Assembly: GCA_030141605.1 (NCBI GenBank)
Contig: JAQGDQ010000088.1
Span: 496,001 to 560,000, forward strand
Direction of reading: 5' to 3'
DNA: 64,000 nt
Source: Tubiluchus corallicola
Lineage: Eukaryota > Priapulida > Priapulimorpha > Priapulimorphida > Tubiluchidae
Part shown: positions 10,078-25,000 of the stretch, one piece after another
Position numbering within the stretch: position 1 is the first letter of the stretch
How the letters are laid out: each line of letters opens with the position of its first letter
Translations under genes and position numbers: made by a program
Notes under the pieces: model-generated
Told to the model about the DNA's origin: nothing
Database searches by the model: none
Seen by the model: the letters and a program-made list of their open reading frames with translations, nothing else

Positions 10078-13000
10078 CTATAACCAAAATATAATGTTAA
10101 AAACCAATTTGCAATATCGGACACGGCTGTCACAAGGTAAAAGGAATTTGTAATTGTTTAAACAAGTTATGTTAGCTAAACCAACATTTGCAGCTAGAAG
10201 AAGAAGAAGATAGAGCGCTAAGAGATTAAAAATCTAATTTTTTTCAGTGGCCTTTTTTCTATGAGAACATTCAAAATAGCAAAGAAATTTGTTGGTGACA
10301 TACAATCTTCACACGTACAAAGAGTGGAATGTCCGTCACTCATCCATATCTATTGTGTTAATCGTTCTTGCCACTATATCTGGAAGTTTTATCACATGGA
10401 ATTAAAAATTTTACTATAGAAAATTTTGAATGGTTATGTGGCCAAAACTATTATTGGAAAGCAGTAATTATGGGTGTTCGCTACGCAGTTTGTTAAAGAA
10501 GAGGATCTATGCACAAATTACGCAGTAGACCTATCATTATCTATAGTATAGTTTAGGGAGCCGTACCTAATGATGGTAGTAATAATAACGAACTCCTGTT
10601 TTCGAGCTGCCATTAGCAAGTGAATAGAAATTAGTATCGGTCAGTTGAAGGAATTGCTGATGGGAAGAGTTGTGATGCCGTGTCCGAGGTGATTCAAGGT
10701 ATGTCTGTAAATCCGGCACAGAATCTTGATCACTTACACTCGGCTGTAATAATTTTATGCCTTTTTAATTCCTATTGTTATTGCTTACATAAGTAAAGCC
10801 ACACAAATTTAAAATATGTTATTCTGCTGAGACTGTGTGATTTGTTCTCTAGCCCAATGACAATTGCAGTATTATGTGCTAAATTAATGACACAGACACA
10901 ATAATTTATATTTTACAACCAACTGTGAAAGTGTACATATTATCTCTCTCTATATATAATATGTGGTGCCATCCATTGACTAAAAAGAAAAGGTATCATA
11001 AGTTGCAGCTATAATTTACGGCAATGAGCCAGAAGCTATAGAGCTACATACTACCTTTAAGACAGAAATACGTCAATGCTACAGCACCATACTACTTTCA
11101 ACAAAAATTACCCAACTCTGACTGTATATGCAGTGGAAGACACCTTGTGAAAGTCAAAATAATTTACCACATCAAATATACGAACAAGCAAAACGATGTA
11201 GCACATCAAAGGTTAGGGTTTTATCAAAGGTTAAACTTATGAAAAAGCACAGACCCAATGATGTAGTATAGGATGGAAAGTATGAATCAGTATCCATGCA
11301 GCTTCGTGAGGCAGTGGCACTTATCACTGATACGTTTTTAGCAACATCAGACTTCAACAAAAAGTTCTTTTTTGACAGTAGAGTTTGCTGAATTTCACAT
11401 TGGTGGACTAAAATGAGGCTGCAGATTTAGAACCTCATTACTTAGAGGCAAGATGCTAAGGATAAAAAGGATAAAACAATGAAGAAACGCTGGACTTGAT
11501 TAAAAAATGGATCAGTGACTTTCACGACTATTCTTGGCACAATTCACGTCGCATTGTAACATGATATGACATGATGTGACATGATATGATATGATATGAC
11601 ATGATATATGATACTGGTGTATATGCCACGGCTAGCTAAGCAGTATCATGTTAGAGCGCCTCTTTCTTGTCTATGGATGGTGCCACAAGTCACGTTCTAC
11701 GCAGTATACAAATGTTTTTGTATTCCTATTCTCTAAAAAGTATTAATGACTCAGAGTCAACAAAATCGAATCGAGTAATAGACTACTCACTAGCCACACT
11801 AAGTTCAGAAATAACTTTTTTGTAATCTTATTACTTGTGGCTTTTGAGATGTCACTTTAGAATACATTAGGCCTTCAAATAATTATTACTGTTGCACTTA
11901 TCGAAGCCTATTATTAACCGTGTACAGTCAGTTGAGCACAGAAAATAATGTACATATATACGAATATGGCAGTTACGTGTTATGATTGTATTACCTGAAG
12001 GTGTCTTCGCTGTGCCCGTTTGCGGCAACAACAACAACAGCACACGACGATAATAATGATGATGACAAAAGCGACACCTCCAGCAACACCAGCAATCAAG
12101 TATACAACTTTCGGGTCTGTAAGAATGCCAGGATGCGAATCCATTGTTGTGCTTTCTGTAGGGGCTGAAATAGAAAGTAAAGGTACAGTTTGTGGCATCG
12201 GTATGTGACTTTTACACAGGCTAATCGACTAAAAACGAAAAAAAAGAATGAAAAAACACTGCGATACATACATACACACGCACGCGTGCGCACAACACAC
12301 ATACACACATACACGCACAACGTACCGGTCACAAAATCCAAACCAGAATTTGTCATTACTCTTATACCGCGAATCGCGTGAAATAATGCGCAAATTCAGA
12401 CTCGAGAAATCCGCTGAAAGTAGTAGAACCGTCAGTAAAGAAAATGTTACACACGCATTGGCGCAAAAGTAACATCCGACTTCGTAATAATAAGAAAATT
12501 AACTATATGTATTGCGCTTTTGTTTTTTTCTGCTACAATAAACTGTAAACACATCTGGTGCAACTAGTCAGAAAAACTGTACTCAAAGAAATTTTAGCGG
12601 GATTTTTCTTGTTTGCGCCATGTAATTTATATTTAAAAATACGTCGCGGCAGACGACAACAGGCAGCACTACATTGGCGCAACAAACAAAAACCGTAGTG
12701 TCGCAATAATAACTATGCCAGCTGTAGAGCACAATTTTCCAGCACCCATAGCCTGCTGGTATATGAACAAAATTTAGACTGACACAACAAACAGTTTGCC
12801 TAAATTTTGTTTAAGACGGCTCAGCGCGAATGCAAAATTCTCTGATGCGAAGTTAGCGTATTCTACAGATTATACTTCTCTTTTACGTCACACGCAGTGT
12901 GTATTTTAAATCGTAAGTACTTTATCAATATGGTCAAAATACTGAGATAGTGAGAAAAAAGTCGTTGAGTTGATGCACAAACAATACGTGGGTATTCAAA

Positions 13001-16000
13001 ACGTGCTTACTGTGTAGCCTGAGTTTCTAGTAATCAACGGAAAACTGGCTAGGTTATACAGTTGACTTTGGCGAACAAACAGATACTATAAACCTTATTG
13101 CACTAGACATGTAAAAATCAGAATAGAAGGTTGCTATTTCTGCACCTCACCTCACCCATGAAGCAGAAAATTACGATGAATGCTATAAGCAGCCTTGTTT
13201 CAGGCCTTATACACCTGTCCTAACCCTAAGTTTTTTCTGTGGCTGATCTCCTTCCTCTGAACATTGAGTTGCGACGAAACACGAAATCAGACACACAAAC
13301 AAATTGCTTATTATCAATGTCAATTTAATCAGTTCAAGAAATCCTGCAAATTAAAAAGAATGGTAAAAGAATGTTAAAAATTTCTGAGCACCTGCTGACT
13401 ACTAAGATCGAATTTACGTCACTGTTGATTAATCGTGCCATTTTCTCGTGGAATCCATTCCAGCTTTGAGTGGCAACAGTTCAGTTCACTGAGCAGACAA
13501 CGTCTTTCAGCAATACTAGTAGGAAAACGCCTTTTCCGTTTTCAAGCTTTATAAGAAGTCGCAAACGAGGTCAAAAATTTCTCACGATCGAATAGCTTTT
13601 AACCTTGAGAGAGAGATTCACCAACAGGAGCAGGTTAAAGAAGATTTATTATCAGCTGATAATCAAATGAAGCAATTATGAGGAAGCCAGGGACGACAGC
13701 AAATTTCCTGAGCTTCTAACACGTGTGAAGTGCAAAAATAGTATCTCTTCTTTCGTCCGTCGCTGATAGACTTCTTCCCTTAATTCAGTTCTATATAGGC
13801 TAAGGAAGAATAATTCAAAAATCCTGTTCCGAGTCATACAGACACCGGGCAATTTCAAGTTAGTTCCTAATGAGAAAAGCGAGCTTTGTGTGGAAATCAT
13901 AGCAGCCAATTTCTAGAGCAAAAAGCTACAATACCCTGTTTCTTTGGTCAGAGAAAAGTGTCCATTATTATCACTTTCACGATTCAGAAGAATGTGATTA
14001 CACACAGGTGTTGAGCTCTAAAACTGATTGCGCAATTCACAAAGCTTGCGTAATTTCAAACCAAGATGATCACTAAAATCACTAAACATGCACATAGTAG
14101 TATAAGTACCTCCATTAAAATCAGAACCTTTTAGTTAACATGATTATTTGTTATTTACTGGTTAAATTTGATTATTAAACAACATTTTAACTGAAGTGAT
14201 TTACCTTCAATTAGGCCTGATCGAGTGATGTTCTTTCTTATTGTCAAAGTGCCAATAATATTTAATATTTAATCACAGAGGTGTTGTGTGATTTGTGCTA
14301 TTAGCCCGATGTAGTCTGCATAAAACAATCATAATCATTTTACAAGGTTTCTGATTGCATTCACCTTCAACGTGCTATATTTAACGATCTTTTGGAAGAA
14401 AATCAATGACATTCAAACATAATTCAAGAACGTACGCTGCAAAAGAAAAAAGCTCACGGACACTGTAACTTTTCCATTCTACAGTATCTTTGCGGAAAGC
14501 GAGACTCGTGAATGAATTTCGATTCCCAGATTCCCCGACTGTTAGTTCGGAAGTGCAGAGCAAAAAATACTTAGTTTAGTAGGAACATCGCGCAAGCGAT
14601 AAGGCATCTCGCCCAAACTATAGAAGCGATAAAATTGTAACAAATAGTGACTATATAAAGCCGAAACTGCAATGAACCGAAATTCTTTGCATAAGTTACT
14701 GAAACACCTACAGGGCCGTCTTTTGCCTTTCGTAGGTCCTGTGCGCAGCAACCCACAGAGGAGGGGGCACCGGGGAGTGCACACAAGCGCTTTATACAAC
14801 GCCAGGCAGAAAATTTAACGCGAAGTTTTTACAAATAAGTTGCTCGAAAAATTTTGCTAATGTTCGAATCAGTGCAACGATGGACAGCCCGACATTCGAA
14901 GAAGAAGGAATCGAAGCTACAACGAAAAGGTTAAGAAAACAGTTTTTGATTCTTGCGTCTATGTCTTGCGCAAACGCAGGATGTGGACTTGGGTGCAGGT
15001 CTGTAAGTCCTAGCGGGAGGTGGTCGACCGCTGAGATGAAAAAGATTTGATAAAAAATGTCTTAATAAGCACGATGGGCCAGGAACGTCTTTCATCACTG
15101 GCCATTCCTAGCATTGAAAGAGACTTAGTACGTGACATGTCATTTGACAAAGTGATTCAAAAGTTTGCCGAAAAAAGTAAGAAGAGTTGAAGTTAGTTAG
15201 ACTGCAGATGGTGAACTCAATACGAAATAAATTTAGTTACCGCTCTTTCAACTTTTATATCTATTATTATTTTTATAACTTGTAATGACTTTCCCTTGAA
15301 ATTTTTTTTACTGTGTAACCTTTCGCACTCCCCAAAAGACGCACCTGAATACGTAAATACTTTTTCATACAAAACTACTAGGTGTTTTAATTTAATAATT
15401 ATAATGAATTTCTCAATGTCCGTCTATTGGGTATTTTGTATTTTTTTGTAAATTTGCTATTATCAAATTTTTTTGTAATCATGTATGTCTTTAATTTAGT
15501 TCTTAATGTTTGTTCATTGTGCATTATATTGTGTGAATTTTATCATTTTTCCAATTCATTTGTAAATAGTTTTAATTTAGTTTTAAGTGTATGCCACTAT
15601 TGCTTTTCTAAACTAGTTATAAACAAATTTTAATGTAAAGGTAAATATATTTTTAATTTCATGTTTATATTGTATTTAATATTTGTAGCAGCAAAAGAAT
15701 ATTAATAATAAGAAAAAATAATAAGAAAAATGTCATTTAGAGAAGCTGTTTCCATAATGGGGCAAGTGTTATAACTTACAGCAGCACTCACTACCCTCTC
15801 GTTCTTTAAAACGTCTGGGGGGGGGGCTGCAACTTCAACCACTTCCATGAGCAAAAACTGCATGGAGTCGAAACTCATTTACCCCATTGTTCTTCGTAGC
15901 CACTAACATAGTAAACTAAACTATCCCTTTTTAAACTGAATGAAACTGTGATAATAAACGCAAAGTATGTTTCATTTCAATAATCATTATAATTATGTAC

Positions 16001-19000
16001 AAGTTTGTTAAATGATCAGCTTATAATACGTGCCTGCATTCAAATTCATGGATAAATCAATTATCTGTATTTAGTTTGGTGGTAAGTCGATTAACTTTAA
16101 GCTAATTGCGAGTTGCAAGACTGAAGCCGCCCTACTTTTTTAAACAAAGTTAGCTCGGTATCATCGTACGGTATACAGCAGGAATAAATTTGCATGTGAT
16201 TACAGGGTTGAAACATCTCGGTTTTAGGAATATGAATTGTCAAAATATTTAAGCTGATTTCAACACGGTACATATTAGGACCATGATATCCGATTATAAA
16301 AAATCTTTTTATAAGCACATTTTTTATTAATCGGATGGCAAAAAATCTGGTTATAATCACACTTTTTGATAATCGGAGGGCAAAAAACTGATTATAACCA
16401 GTTTTTTATAATCGAACAGAAAACGAAAAAAATCTGGTTATAGCCAGGTTTTTTATAATTGGATATAACGACCCTAATACGCTTTCGTATGAATCAGCAA
16501 AAAACTTAAAAGTCTTCACCATGGCTGTGATAATATTCACAGGGTTGCTCCCGCAGTGACGGCTAACATATGGAAACCTCAACTAAGCATAAGAAAAGAA
16601 ATAGATGATGTCTGTTCAGCTACATGTCTTTATAATGGCAAGTATAGAGAATAAGTACCGTAAAATGCAAATAAACCCCCAGGTTGTTTTGATTGGCTTG
16701 TCCACGAACACCACGACTAAAACACATTGAAAAATAAAAAAACTCGACGAGATAGCGTAGCAGCAGTAACGAAATCTTCAATCCAATGAAAAAAAAAATT
16801 CTACAAGTACGCACTTGTGTTAGAGTAAAAGAAAAACGAAGCGGAGTGATCTTAACTCTACTGTAATTGCAGTTTCAAATTTCGAACGAGGAGTCCACAA
16901 AATTGTCAGAAAAAACCAGTAAACTGTTATGTGCGTGTTATGACAGCTTGTTGTTTCAGCTGTTTGGCAAGACGAAAAATTTAATCAATGTTCAAGAGTT
17001 CGTCGAGAGATTCTGTCGTTTTTTTGCCACATGGAATTATTTTCATTGGTGGTGCGCAGTGTCAAGATTTCATCAATCATTCCAATTGGTTTTAAATAGA
17101 GAATAAAAATACTGAAACGGCATAGATCCATTTAAATTAGGAGATTAACTGTCAATAAAGTCTCGAGACTCTTCCTCAAGAAACTTGCAGTCTTACAGTT
17201 TTAGTAAAGGAAATAAAGAGGGTCCTGTGTTATAATGTATAAGTTACTGCAAGAAACTTTCATTAACCAGATCCAATCTTATCACCGGGGTTATGAAGGT
17301 TGTTGGCAATAAAAAAATTCATTTCTACGAACTTCTTCTACAACTTTGTGGCACCTAAACGTATGTCTTGCAACTTTCCAAAGATCCACATTAGGGGACA
17401 TAACTGGAACTCCGGTCCCTCTCTTGTTTTCCTTTTCTTTCAGATCCACTCAACTAAGCGTGAAAGTCTAGCTGAGTCTAGTTCATCTCATTCCAACTTT
17501 ACTCATATATCAACTCACTTATCATACATCTCTTTACTAGATACTCAGTTTGCTTGATTGGTCAATGTGCATGAAAACAGCAATGCCAACGCCGCTTTTA
17601 CCTTTTTGATCTTTAACTTATCAACACACGCTTTTACAAAACTTCTTTGTCACAGTGTCACAGTTGTCTTTGTCATGTTAATTATTTAATTAGTTACCAT
17701 TGCCTGTTGACTAATTAGGAAGTATACAGGCAGATACAAGTGTGTTGAAACAAGGTACACAAGTATATCAAGGCAAAAGCAAATGTATAGATGTGCCCAG
17801 ACCGGTAAGGACAAATCCAGATGTGGTGAAACAGGTCTGTAAAAGACAGACTTGCCTTATAGCTTTATAACAGAGGTACCAGACAAACAATAAGCAGTTT
17901 TCAATAAAAAGTAATGTAAAATTAGTGTTAAATACCTCACATTAGTTAATTATTATCATTTTGACTATTCTAAAAATGTTACACAGTTGCACACTAACCA
18001 AGTGTTGGACATTCCCTCTCATCCCAGTCCATGAAACAATTGACAAAACCATTGCAGACTAGCGTTTTATTGATGCAGATACCACCGCCACAATCGAATT
18101 CCATTTTTAGATTGCACATGCCTATAAAAAATAGGGTATAGACTAGAGAGACGAAGTAGCAGAACAACAGCAGCCGAGGAAAGGATAATAGCGATAACAG
18201 TAGTAACTGTAACTGCTGCAAAAACAATAGTACATAATTTGTTGTCTACAACGTCGTTTTTATTTAAGCAGTAAAAGGTGTTTTAATACTTTTTCAAAAG
18301 CTTGCAAACGACAAAACATGACCAGGAAAGTGGTAACAATTTTTTAAGAAATATACATCACTCAAGACAAGTTTTCTCGTATTCATCATGACCTGCAAAA
18401 GTCATATACGTTTCACTGGGAAACTGGGCTGTAAGCCTAATCATTTTTTCTAAAACCAATGATGAGGCCAGCAGAAAAGCAACATAGGTGTTGTAAGATT
18501 GCTTTGTGTATGTTTCTTTGGATACGAATGCGGAATAATTTCTCTAAGGGTTTGAGAGTACCATCCACTGAACTCAAAAATACAGAATAAAATTTTAGTT
18601 TTGGACGCTGTAATATTTATAAGATTAAAAATAGTTTTAAGAAAATAATGTGTACATAACAGTCTATAACATTAATGCCCTACCTAAGCAAAATTAATTT
18701 AAAAACGTCACATTTCTTCTGCTTTCCAGTCTGCACAATTGTAAGCCTAATATTAACGATTTCATTCTAGGTTTTGAAATTGTAAAAGTTGTCTTCAAAA
18801 AATCCAATCTATTGAACTTACGAAAACTAGTTTGTTATTTACATGACTTAGCCCGCGTATTAGTGTCTAATACACGATCTACTGTAACCTGACGAAATTG
18901 TGATATGGGCTGTTTACACCAGGGTCTATTTTCAGCTTAGCCTGGGATTGTCACTGGAGATCCTTAAATAACCAAACATCATCTGCATGTTACTGCAATG

Positions 19001-22000
19001 TGTATAGTGCAGGGTTTCCAGGCTTTTCACAACATTACGTGTCTAACCAAACTGCAAGCCCGAACTGAATATTTGGGTCGAACGGTTGGATTAACTCTGA
19101 ATTAGAATAATAAAACGGAAGCAATGTAGGTTGCTTTGGTATGCATGTAGGCCTAATAAGTTAGTCCAACACGCTATATTGAATATATTATAAAACTATA
19201 AATGCTTGCAGATCATTAGAAATGCAATATCTCCTACGTAGAACTAGACATTCCATAGAATTGTGATCATTTAATTTATTTTGTATGTTAACTAGAGGCT
19301 ACGTTATATTCGAATGTTTTTAATCCACTAAGCAGAGTTGAAGTGGGCCACGTTACTTAGAGACGGTGTGTGTTAACGATACCTGCTACACAGGAGTAGA
19401 TATTACATTGTTAAGTGCTATTGACTTCAGTGATCCTGAAATACTACAACAAGTTGTAACATTTTAGTGATATTTCCTTGTGAGATTGTGAATTAGATAC
19501 GACTCCGTATGCCACATATGAGGATGTGAATTACATAAGCTCCTAACTTCAGACAACAAAATAAGCTTGCCCTACGCGACTGAAAATTCTGCCCATTTAT
19601 TCGTATTTTGGACGAAAAAATGTTCAGTGACACAAGTTGGTCTCCTTTGTGACCTGGGGTATAATGTATTTGATGCATTACAATGATACTAGTATTACAT
19701 TTTGAATTCTCCGAGGTTATGACTTACGCATAAAAATGCCTTGTTGCAAATTGTTATGGTTCAATAGTATTATAGTACCAAAGTTATTCAATGTGACAAA
19801 AAACTAGCTATTCAGTATTCACTATACTACACATGTAACTTTTAGAACATACCTATAAACAAATTTACTTACATATTTATTTTGTATAGCGATCATCTTG
19901 ATGTATTATACGTGTCGACAAAAAAATAATGATGGTAATTGCAATCGAATAATAAAATTAGTACCGACGAAATTATATTACACTAAGCTTACCCAAAATT
20001 TTAGTCCGGCTATTAGTAACGATGAAAATAACATTGTAATAATTAGGTGCACTGTAGCAAAAGTGACTGTAATATCTTGAAATATCTTGAAGGCGACTGT
20101 GCAGTAGAGATAGATAAACTGTTGTGTATTCAATTTAGTTAATTACAACAAGAACAGCAACAGTAAGAAGAAACGATATATGGCACTAGCAGCCCAGCAG
20201 CGTAAAAAATTATATAATTAAACTTACCACTTCTGTACATGGTGAAACTTCCTTGAAACGAACTCCCTGGTTTGGAGTATAATCGTACAAACAGTCTATT
20301 ATACACGGATTTTATGTGGTGATTACTGAGTTTGCTGCAATGCCGCTTTTTTCGCAGAACATGTGTATTGCCGTCGTATGTCTCAAGGAAATTCTTGTGA
20401 CAATTTCCGTCGCTGAGCAATCTTACATAATCCAGCTTTAGATAAATCTGCATCAAAAAAGGCAAATGCTTTTGATAAAAATGTTAACTTTTTTGTAACG
20501 ATCATTTTTTGTTGCGTCTTATAGGTCGTACCTCTGTGTAAAATAATCGTTAATTTACCTAATAAACCCTAGCTAAGAAACCACAGATACTGTTAGGTGT
20601 GTGCTGAATGGATGTCTTATTGTAATCAAATTTTTAAAGGGGTTTATCGCTTAAAATAGGGGTCAATGGCCAAATAGTAAAAAACTTCTTATGCACTTGT
20701 TTTTCGAATTCAAACTTATATTAGAAAGAAAAGTGATAAGGTCCTTTTGACGCGCATCAAAATACGTTGGAGTGTATACCAATGTATAACAAGAATTCTA
20801 ACTTCTAAATAGCGTGTCCTGACTAGAATTGTCCAAAACTGCATCTATATAAAAATTAATGCAAACAGCTAGTATTCAGTACATTTATCGAATGTAGGGG
20901 AAAATGGCGCGGGTAAAAAATAGCACGGTAAGAATGGCACAGGTAAAATGGGATAGGATTAGTGGACACAAATGGAAAAGCAGAAGAAAATGACACATGT
21001 TATTTTGATACAAATAATTTCTGTAATAGAACTAGAATGACATTAATCGATGATTGAGCATAATCCTCAATTATTTCCATGAACTAGGCCCTACGCGCGT
21101 AAATTTAAAATTTTTTGACATTAATTTTTTTCCACACTCAACAGCAGTAATATCTCTTTTGTCTATTCAGTGGCATAGCCTACAACTTACGGGCGCCATG
21201 AAAAATGTGAGGCAAATGATCCCAGATAGCATTCATTATTGAGCAGATGAAGCTGCAACTACTTGAAATTATTCCCAATTCACCAGAGACCAATAGACAA
21301 GGAAAGATTTTACAGCGTGGCCGCCGTGGCGGTTTAATATGTTTCATGCTCTTGTGATATAGCTCATTCATTGCTAAGAACATGTTTTATCCTTATCTAG
21401 GACGATTTAGAAAAAAATCTAATTTCAACAAAAGTAATAACATCATAATAATACAAAGCTTTGGTGCCTTCAACGTACTTGTGATCTTTCTTAGGTTTTC
21501 AATTCACTATAGCCAGAATTTAAAAATGTCAGCAATGTGTTTTTTAACAGCATTATTATAAAGGATATTTCTTGCATGATGTAATAATTTGGGGATTCCT
21601 TATATATGAAATCGTCTAGAAACAAGTTCGATTCCAAGTAATGGACAGACTCATCGACCTCGAGATTGTGTTCATCAAAAATCTAGCTCTGCCAATACAT
21701 GCGAAATTTGTTCTAGTATATTTATTTGCATGCTTAGGTTTGCCTTTAGGTTTTTAAGTTCTTTTTAGAAAATGCTATCAATACGGCCATTCATGATGAC
21801 AACTCGAAATCCGACTTCGTTAGTCGATGTTCCTATAAAGTTTCAGTAAGTTCCTATAAAGTTTCATGACGATCCGTTGGGAATTAGACATTTCTGAAAT
21901 GATATTATTACCACCATCTTGAATTTAAAATGGCTGATCAAAAAACCAACTCCGTCAATCGACGTGGAATTCATTCTAGTATATTCGTGGGAAATTTCTT

Positions 22001-25000
22001 GACATTTGTTGCAAATTCATTGAGGCTTAGGCTTTTTTTATAGGTCATCCCAACCAAAAAAACAGCAATCTAAAGAGTAGGGATTTGGCCCGAAGCAACT
22101 GTTACAGTTTTAGGATCAGATGTGACAGTGAGAAACCGTGTATAGAAGTGAATATGGATTTTTCAGGATAAAAGGTCAATGTTATGGCTACATTTATGGC
22201 TTTGAAACATGAAAAAAAAATTGATAACTGCTAGTCCTTTCCATCAGTCACTGATTATAGTTGCATGATTGGTCTACCTCTTTTTGCATCCCAGAACGGG
22301 ATGTCGAGTACTTGCTTGCATTGTTGTCCTTGTTCTTGTGGATAGTTTGTTTTGCAGTTACAGATGATAGGTCACTGTTTGTTGGTTCAACACTGAGTGC
22401 TGCATTCTGGAATGCTAGACCTACTTCAGCTTGTTGGTAAAGATTTTTTAGTAAGAAAGTAATAGCAATTGTAGTTGATTCTTGAAATTCTTCAAGCTTA
22501 AAAAGCAAGCTTTAATCAAAGAGGTAACCAGCTCAAGAGTTTTTCTACAGCAAAAGGTTTGTAAAACAACACAAAAGGCAATACAGTTTAGCTGTGATTC
22601 ATTTGCCCGTGCATAAATAGAAAATAACTACTACTGTTTGGGCGTTTTTTACTGTTTTTACCAAATCTTAGTTACATTATATCCAACGGGAACTTGTATA
22701 TCCCATCCGCAGTCTAATGGCACGTTGTATTTTTTTGAAAATTCCACGAAATATGAGTGCACTGTAGAGTTATTAATGTAACCCTCTTCCTTGCCCTCAA
22801 TCACAGTCACACAGTCTATAATAGAAAAAACAGGGTGTTTTAGAGAAAGGATTGGAGTGAATAGACTAATAAATGAATAAATTCTTCTAGATGAATGAAT
22901 TTATCTGGATGAATGATATCATCTAGGCTAATAAGTAAAGAAGATGTCTAGGATGAACTGATGTTCGGACTTCATTTAGAATTATTATGTAAAAATTTTT
23001 AATGAGGATCTGAGTGGAGCGCTGTAATCTCGTAAAAAATAAGCAATTTAGTCACAGTACTTTTCTGCCATTGATGGTAAACAAACAATAAATAGATACG
23101 AAATGATAAAAGCAACAAGAGATAATGGAAAAACATAGGCACACAAGAAGTAACAAAAAAAGAGAAAGTGCCGAGTGATAAAATAACAGAATGAATGAAG
23201 AAACAAAAAAGTAGTGCAGTTAAGTAAGTCAGTAATTAAAACTGCTAAAAAATTACGAACGATCGAATAGGTTAATTAAAGAAATTGAATGAAAACACTG
23301 GCAGTTGGATGTCCTATGGACGAACAAATGAAAGACAACAACAAACTGATATCTAAAGATTAGTGATTATAATGAGTGATACTGACGATTTGCTGGATCA
23401 TTGATTTCATTATTTTCCATCTGCATTTTTTTATGAAATTCCGGAACGTGACATATAAACTAATGGTGCCTTTCAGCTCTTTTGGGTTAAGTGATGTAAT
23501 ACTATAAATGATAATTGTGGTCTGCGTTACGCGAGTGGCGGAACGGAAATATGTTGCCGGGGTTGATGCGTTGATGGAGCAATGCATTAGCCAAAGTAAA
23601 GTTAGACGCAGTGTAATAGCCAACATTCGAAGAAATAAACAGTAAACTAAATGATCCACCTTCAAATATATGTACAAGCCTAGGAACCAATAAGCAACCA
23701 ACCACAACAAAAGAAACAAAAGAAAGAAAGAATGAAGTTGAGAAAAAAAAAAAATTGCAAGAAAAACAAAAGAAAAAACAAAGAAGCAAAAGTAAGAACA
23801 AGTAGGCGGTCATACTAAACCAAAAATAGAGTAAGCAAACGAAAAAAGGACCGATGAAATAGTCAATCTAACAAGTAGACAGATGAGATGGACACTGGAC
23901 AAACGAATAGATAGAAGACATCTGACATACAAGCGTTCAGCTAAAAACGTTTAATGTGAAAAATAAACAAATTTCATGTGTAAACAGCAAACGCGATTTT
24001 TTTATTATATCCGCTATAGCGTTATACACATTGTTATTCTGCTCATTGTGCTAATTATAATGATTATACATGTAATTTGTTTTTGTGCTGATGATTTTCC
24101 GTGTCATAGCGTTTAAGGAAAACGCTAAAGACCCGTTTTTATTTCAAGACTGCAAAGCACTATGAATTCGGTCTAGGTACTAAGCACTTAGAGACATGAG
24201 CCTTTTCAAAGTCATTAATCGTCCACATTTCACCAGAATTTTTAAATCCGTCTCATCCCGTATGGATCTGAAAACTAATTCCGCTCCTGTTATCGATTGC
24301 AATGAAATCAATGCGGCAGGGGCAGCGGGAGGAAAGGTTTCGATTTAGACGTCGGATAAACGTATTATAGACGTATTTATTGTGTAACCAATACACAACT
24401 TTTTACACCAGATTTCAAAGGTGCCTAAAATCTAAAGCATGTAACTCGATACACCTGCATTAACTTAGCCTTTATATTGTATATATTTATGTCTGTCTAT
24501 ATTATTGATAGATAAACCTACTTACCATCCATTGGACGCATACTTTCTTTATCTGGAACAAACAAATGGCAGTTAATTAAGTGTGCTGAAAGGTTCGCTA
24601 GAAGACTAAGCTATCGTTGACCAGCCGCGCGCGCTAAAAAGCTGACAAGGAAATGGGCGCAAAAACCATTTTTAGTGACATGCACAGTTTACATGTTCAG
24701 CATACACACTTTAGTTTTTAACATTGATTTTCATACTATACTGTGCAGTAATGATTTCATCAAAATCTTACATTCATTAGCGTAGGATAAATTTTAGTAT
24801 GTTAACTGTGGTATATGAGCATCAGATAAACTTGCCAGGCTGCGACTAACCATTATAACGCATCTGCATTTTAGGATTGTAAAATTATGAATTTACAACC
24901 CAGTGTTTTTACTCCAAACAAGCTAATTTGGATAAAAACAAAAAATTACACTTTTGAGAAATGACAGTAATTTTACGATTAAGTCTCTAATATCATCAGT

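Noticed and set aside
11571-11612. Repeat cluster considered as a CRISPR-like array
   Set aside because: It is a plain pentanucleotide microsatellite without spacers, in an animal genome.
14711-14780. CAGGGCCGTCTTTTGCC, a hAT-like terminus
   Set aside because: I found no matching opposite end or target duplication within the intron, so I do not call an element.
16867-17106. 79-codon plus-strand frame with several Cys and Trp
   Set aside because: I considered a small secreted domain, but Cys spacing fits no family I know and there is no signal peptide; it lies in a Neto intron.
18130-18227. Hydrophobic stretch just upstream of the LDLa exon in the same frame
   Set aside because: It looks like a membrane segment, but it is intron sequence: a strong acceptor precedes the LDLa exon and the phase-1 junction with CUB2 is exact.
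22248-22508. 86-codon minus-strand frame inside Neto intron 5
   Set aside because: It is in the right strand and between CUB2 exons, but CUB2 is complete without it, and the phases of exons 5 and 6 fit each other directly.
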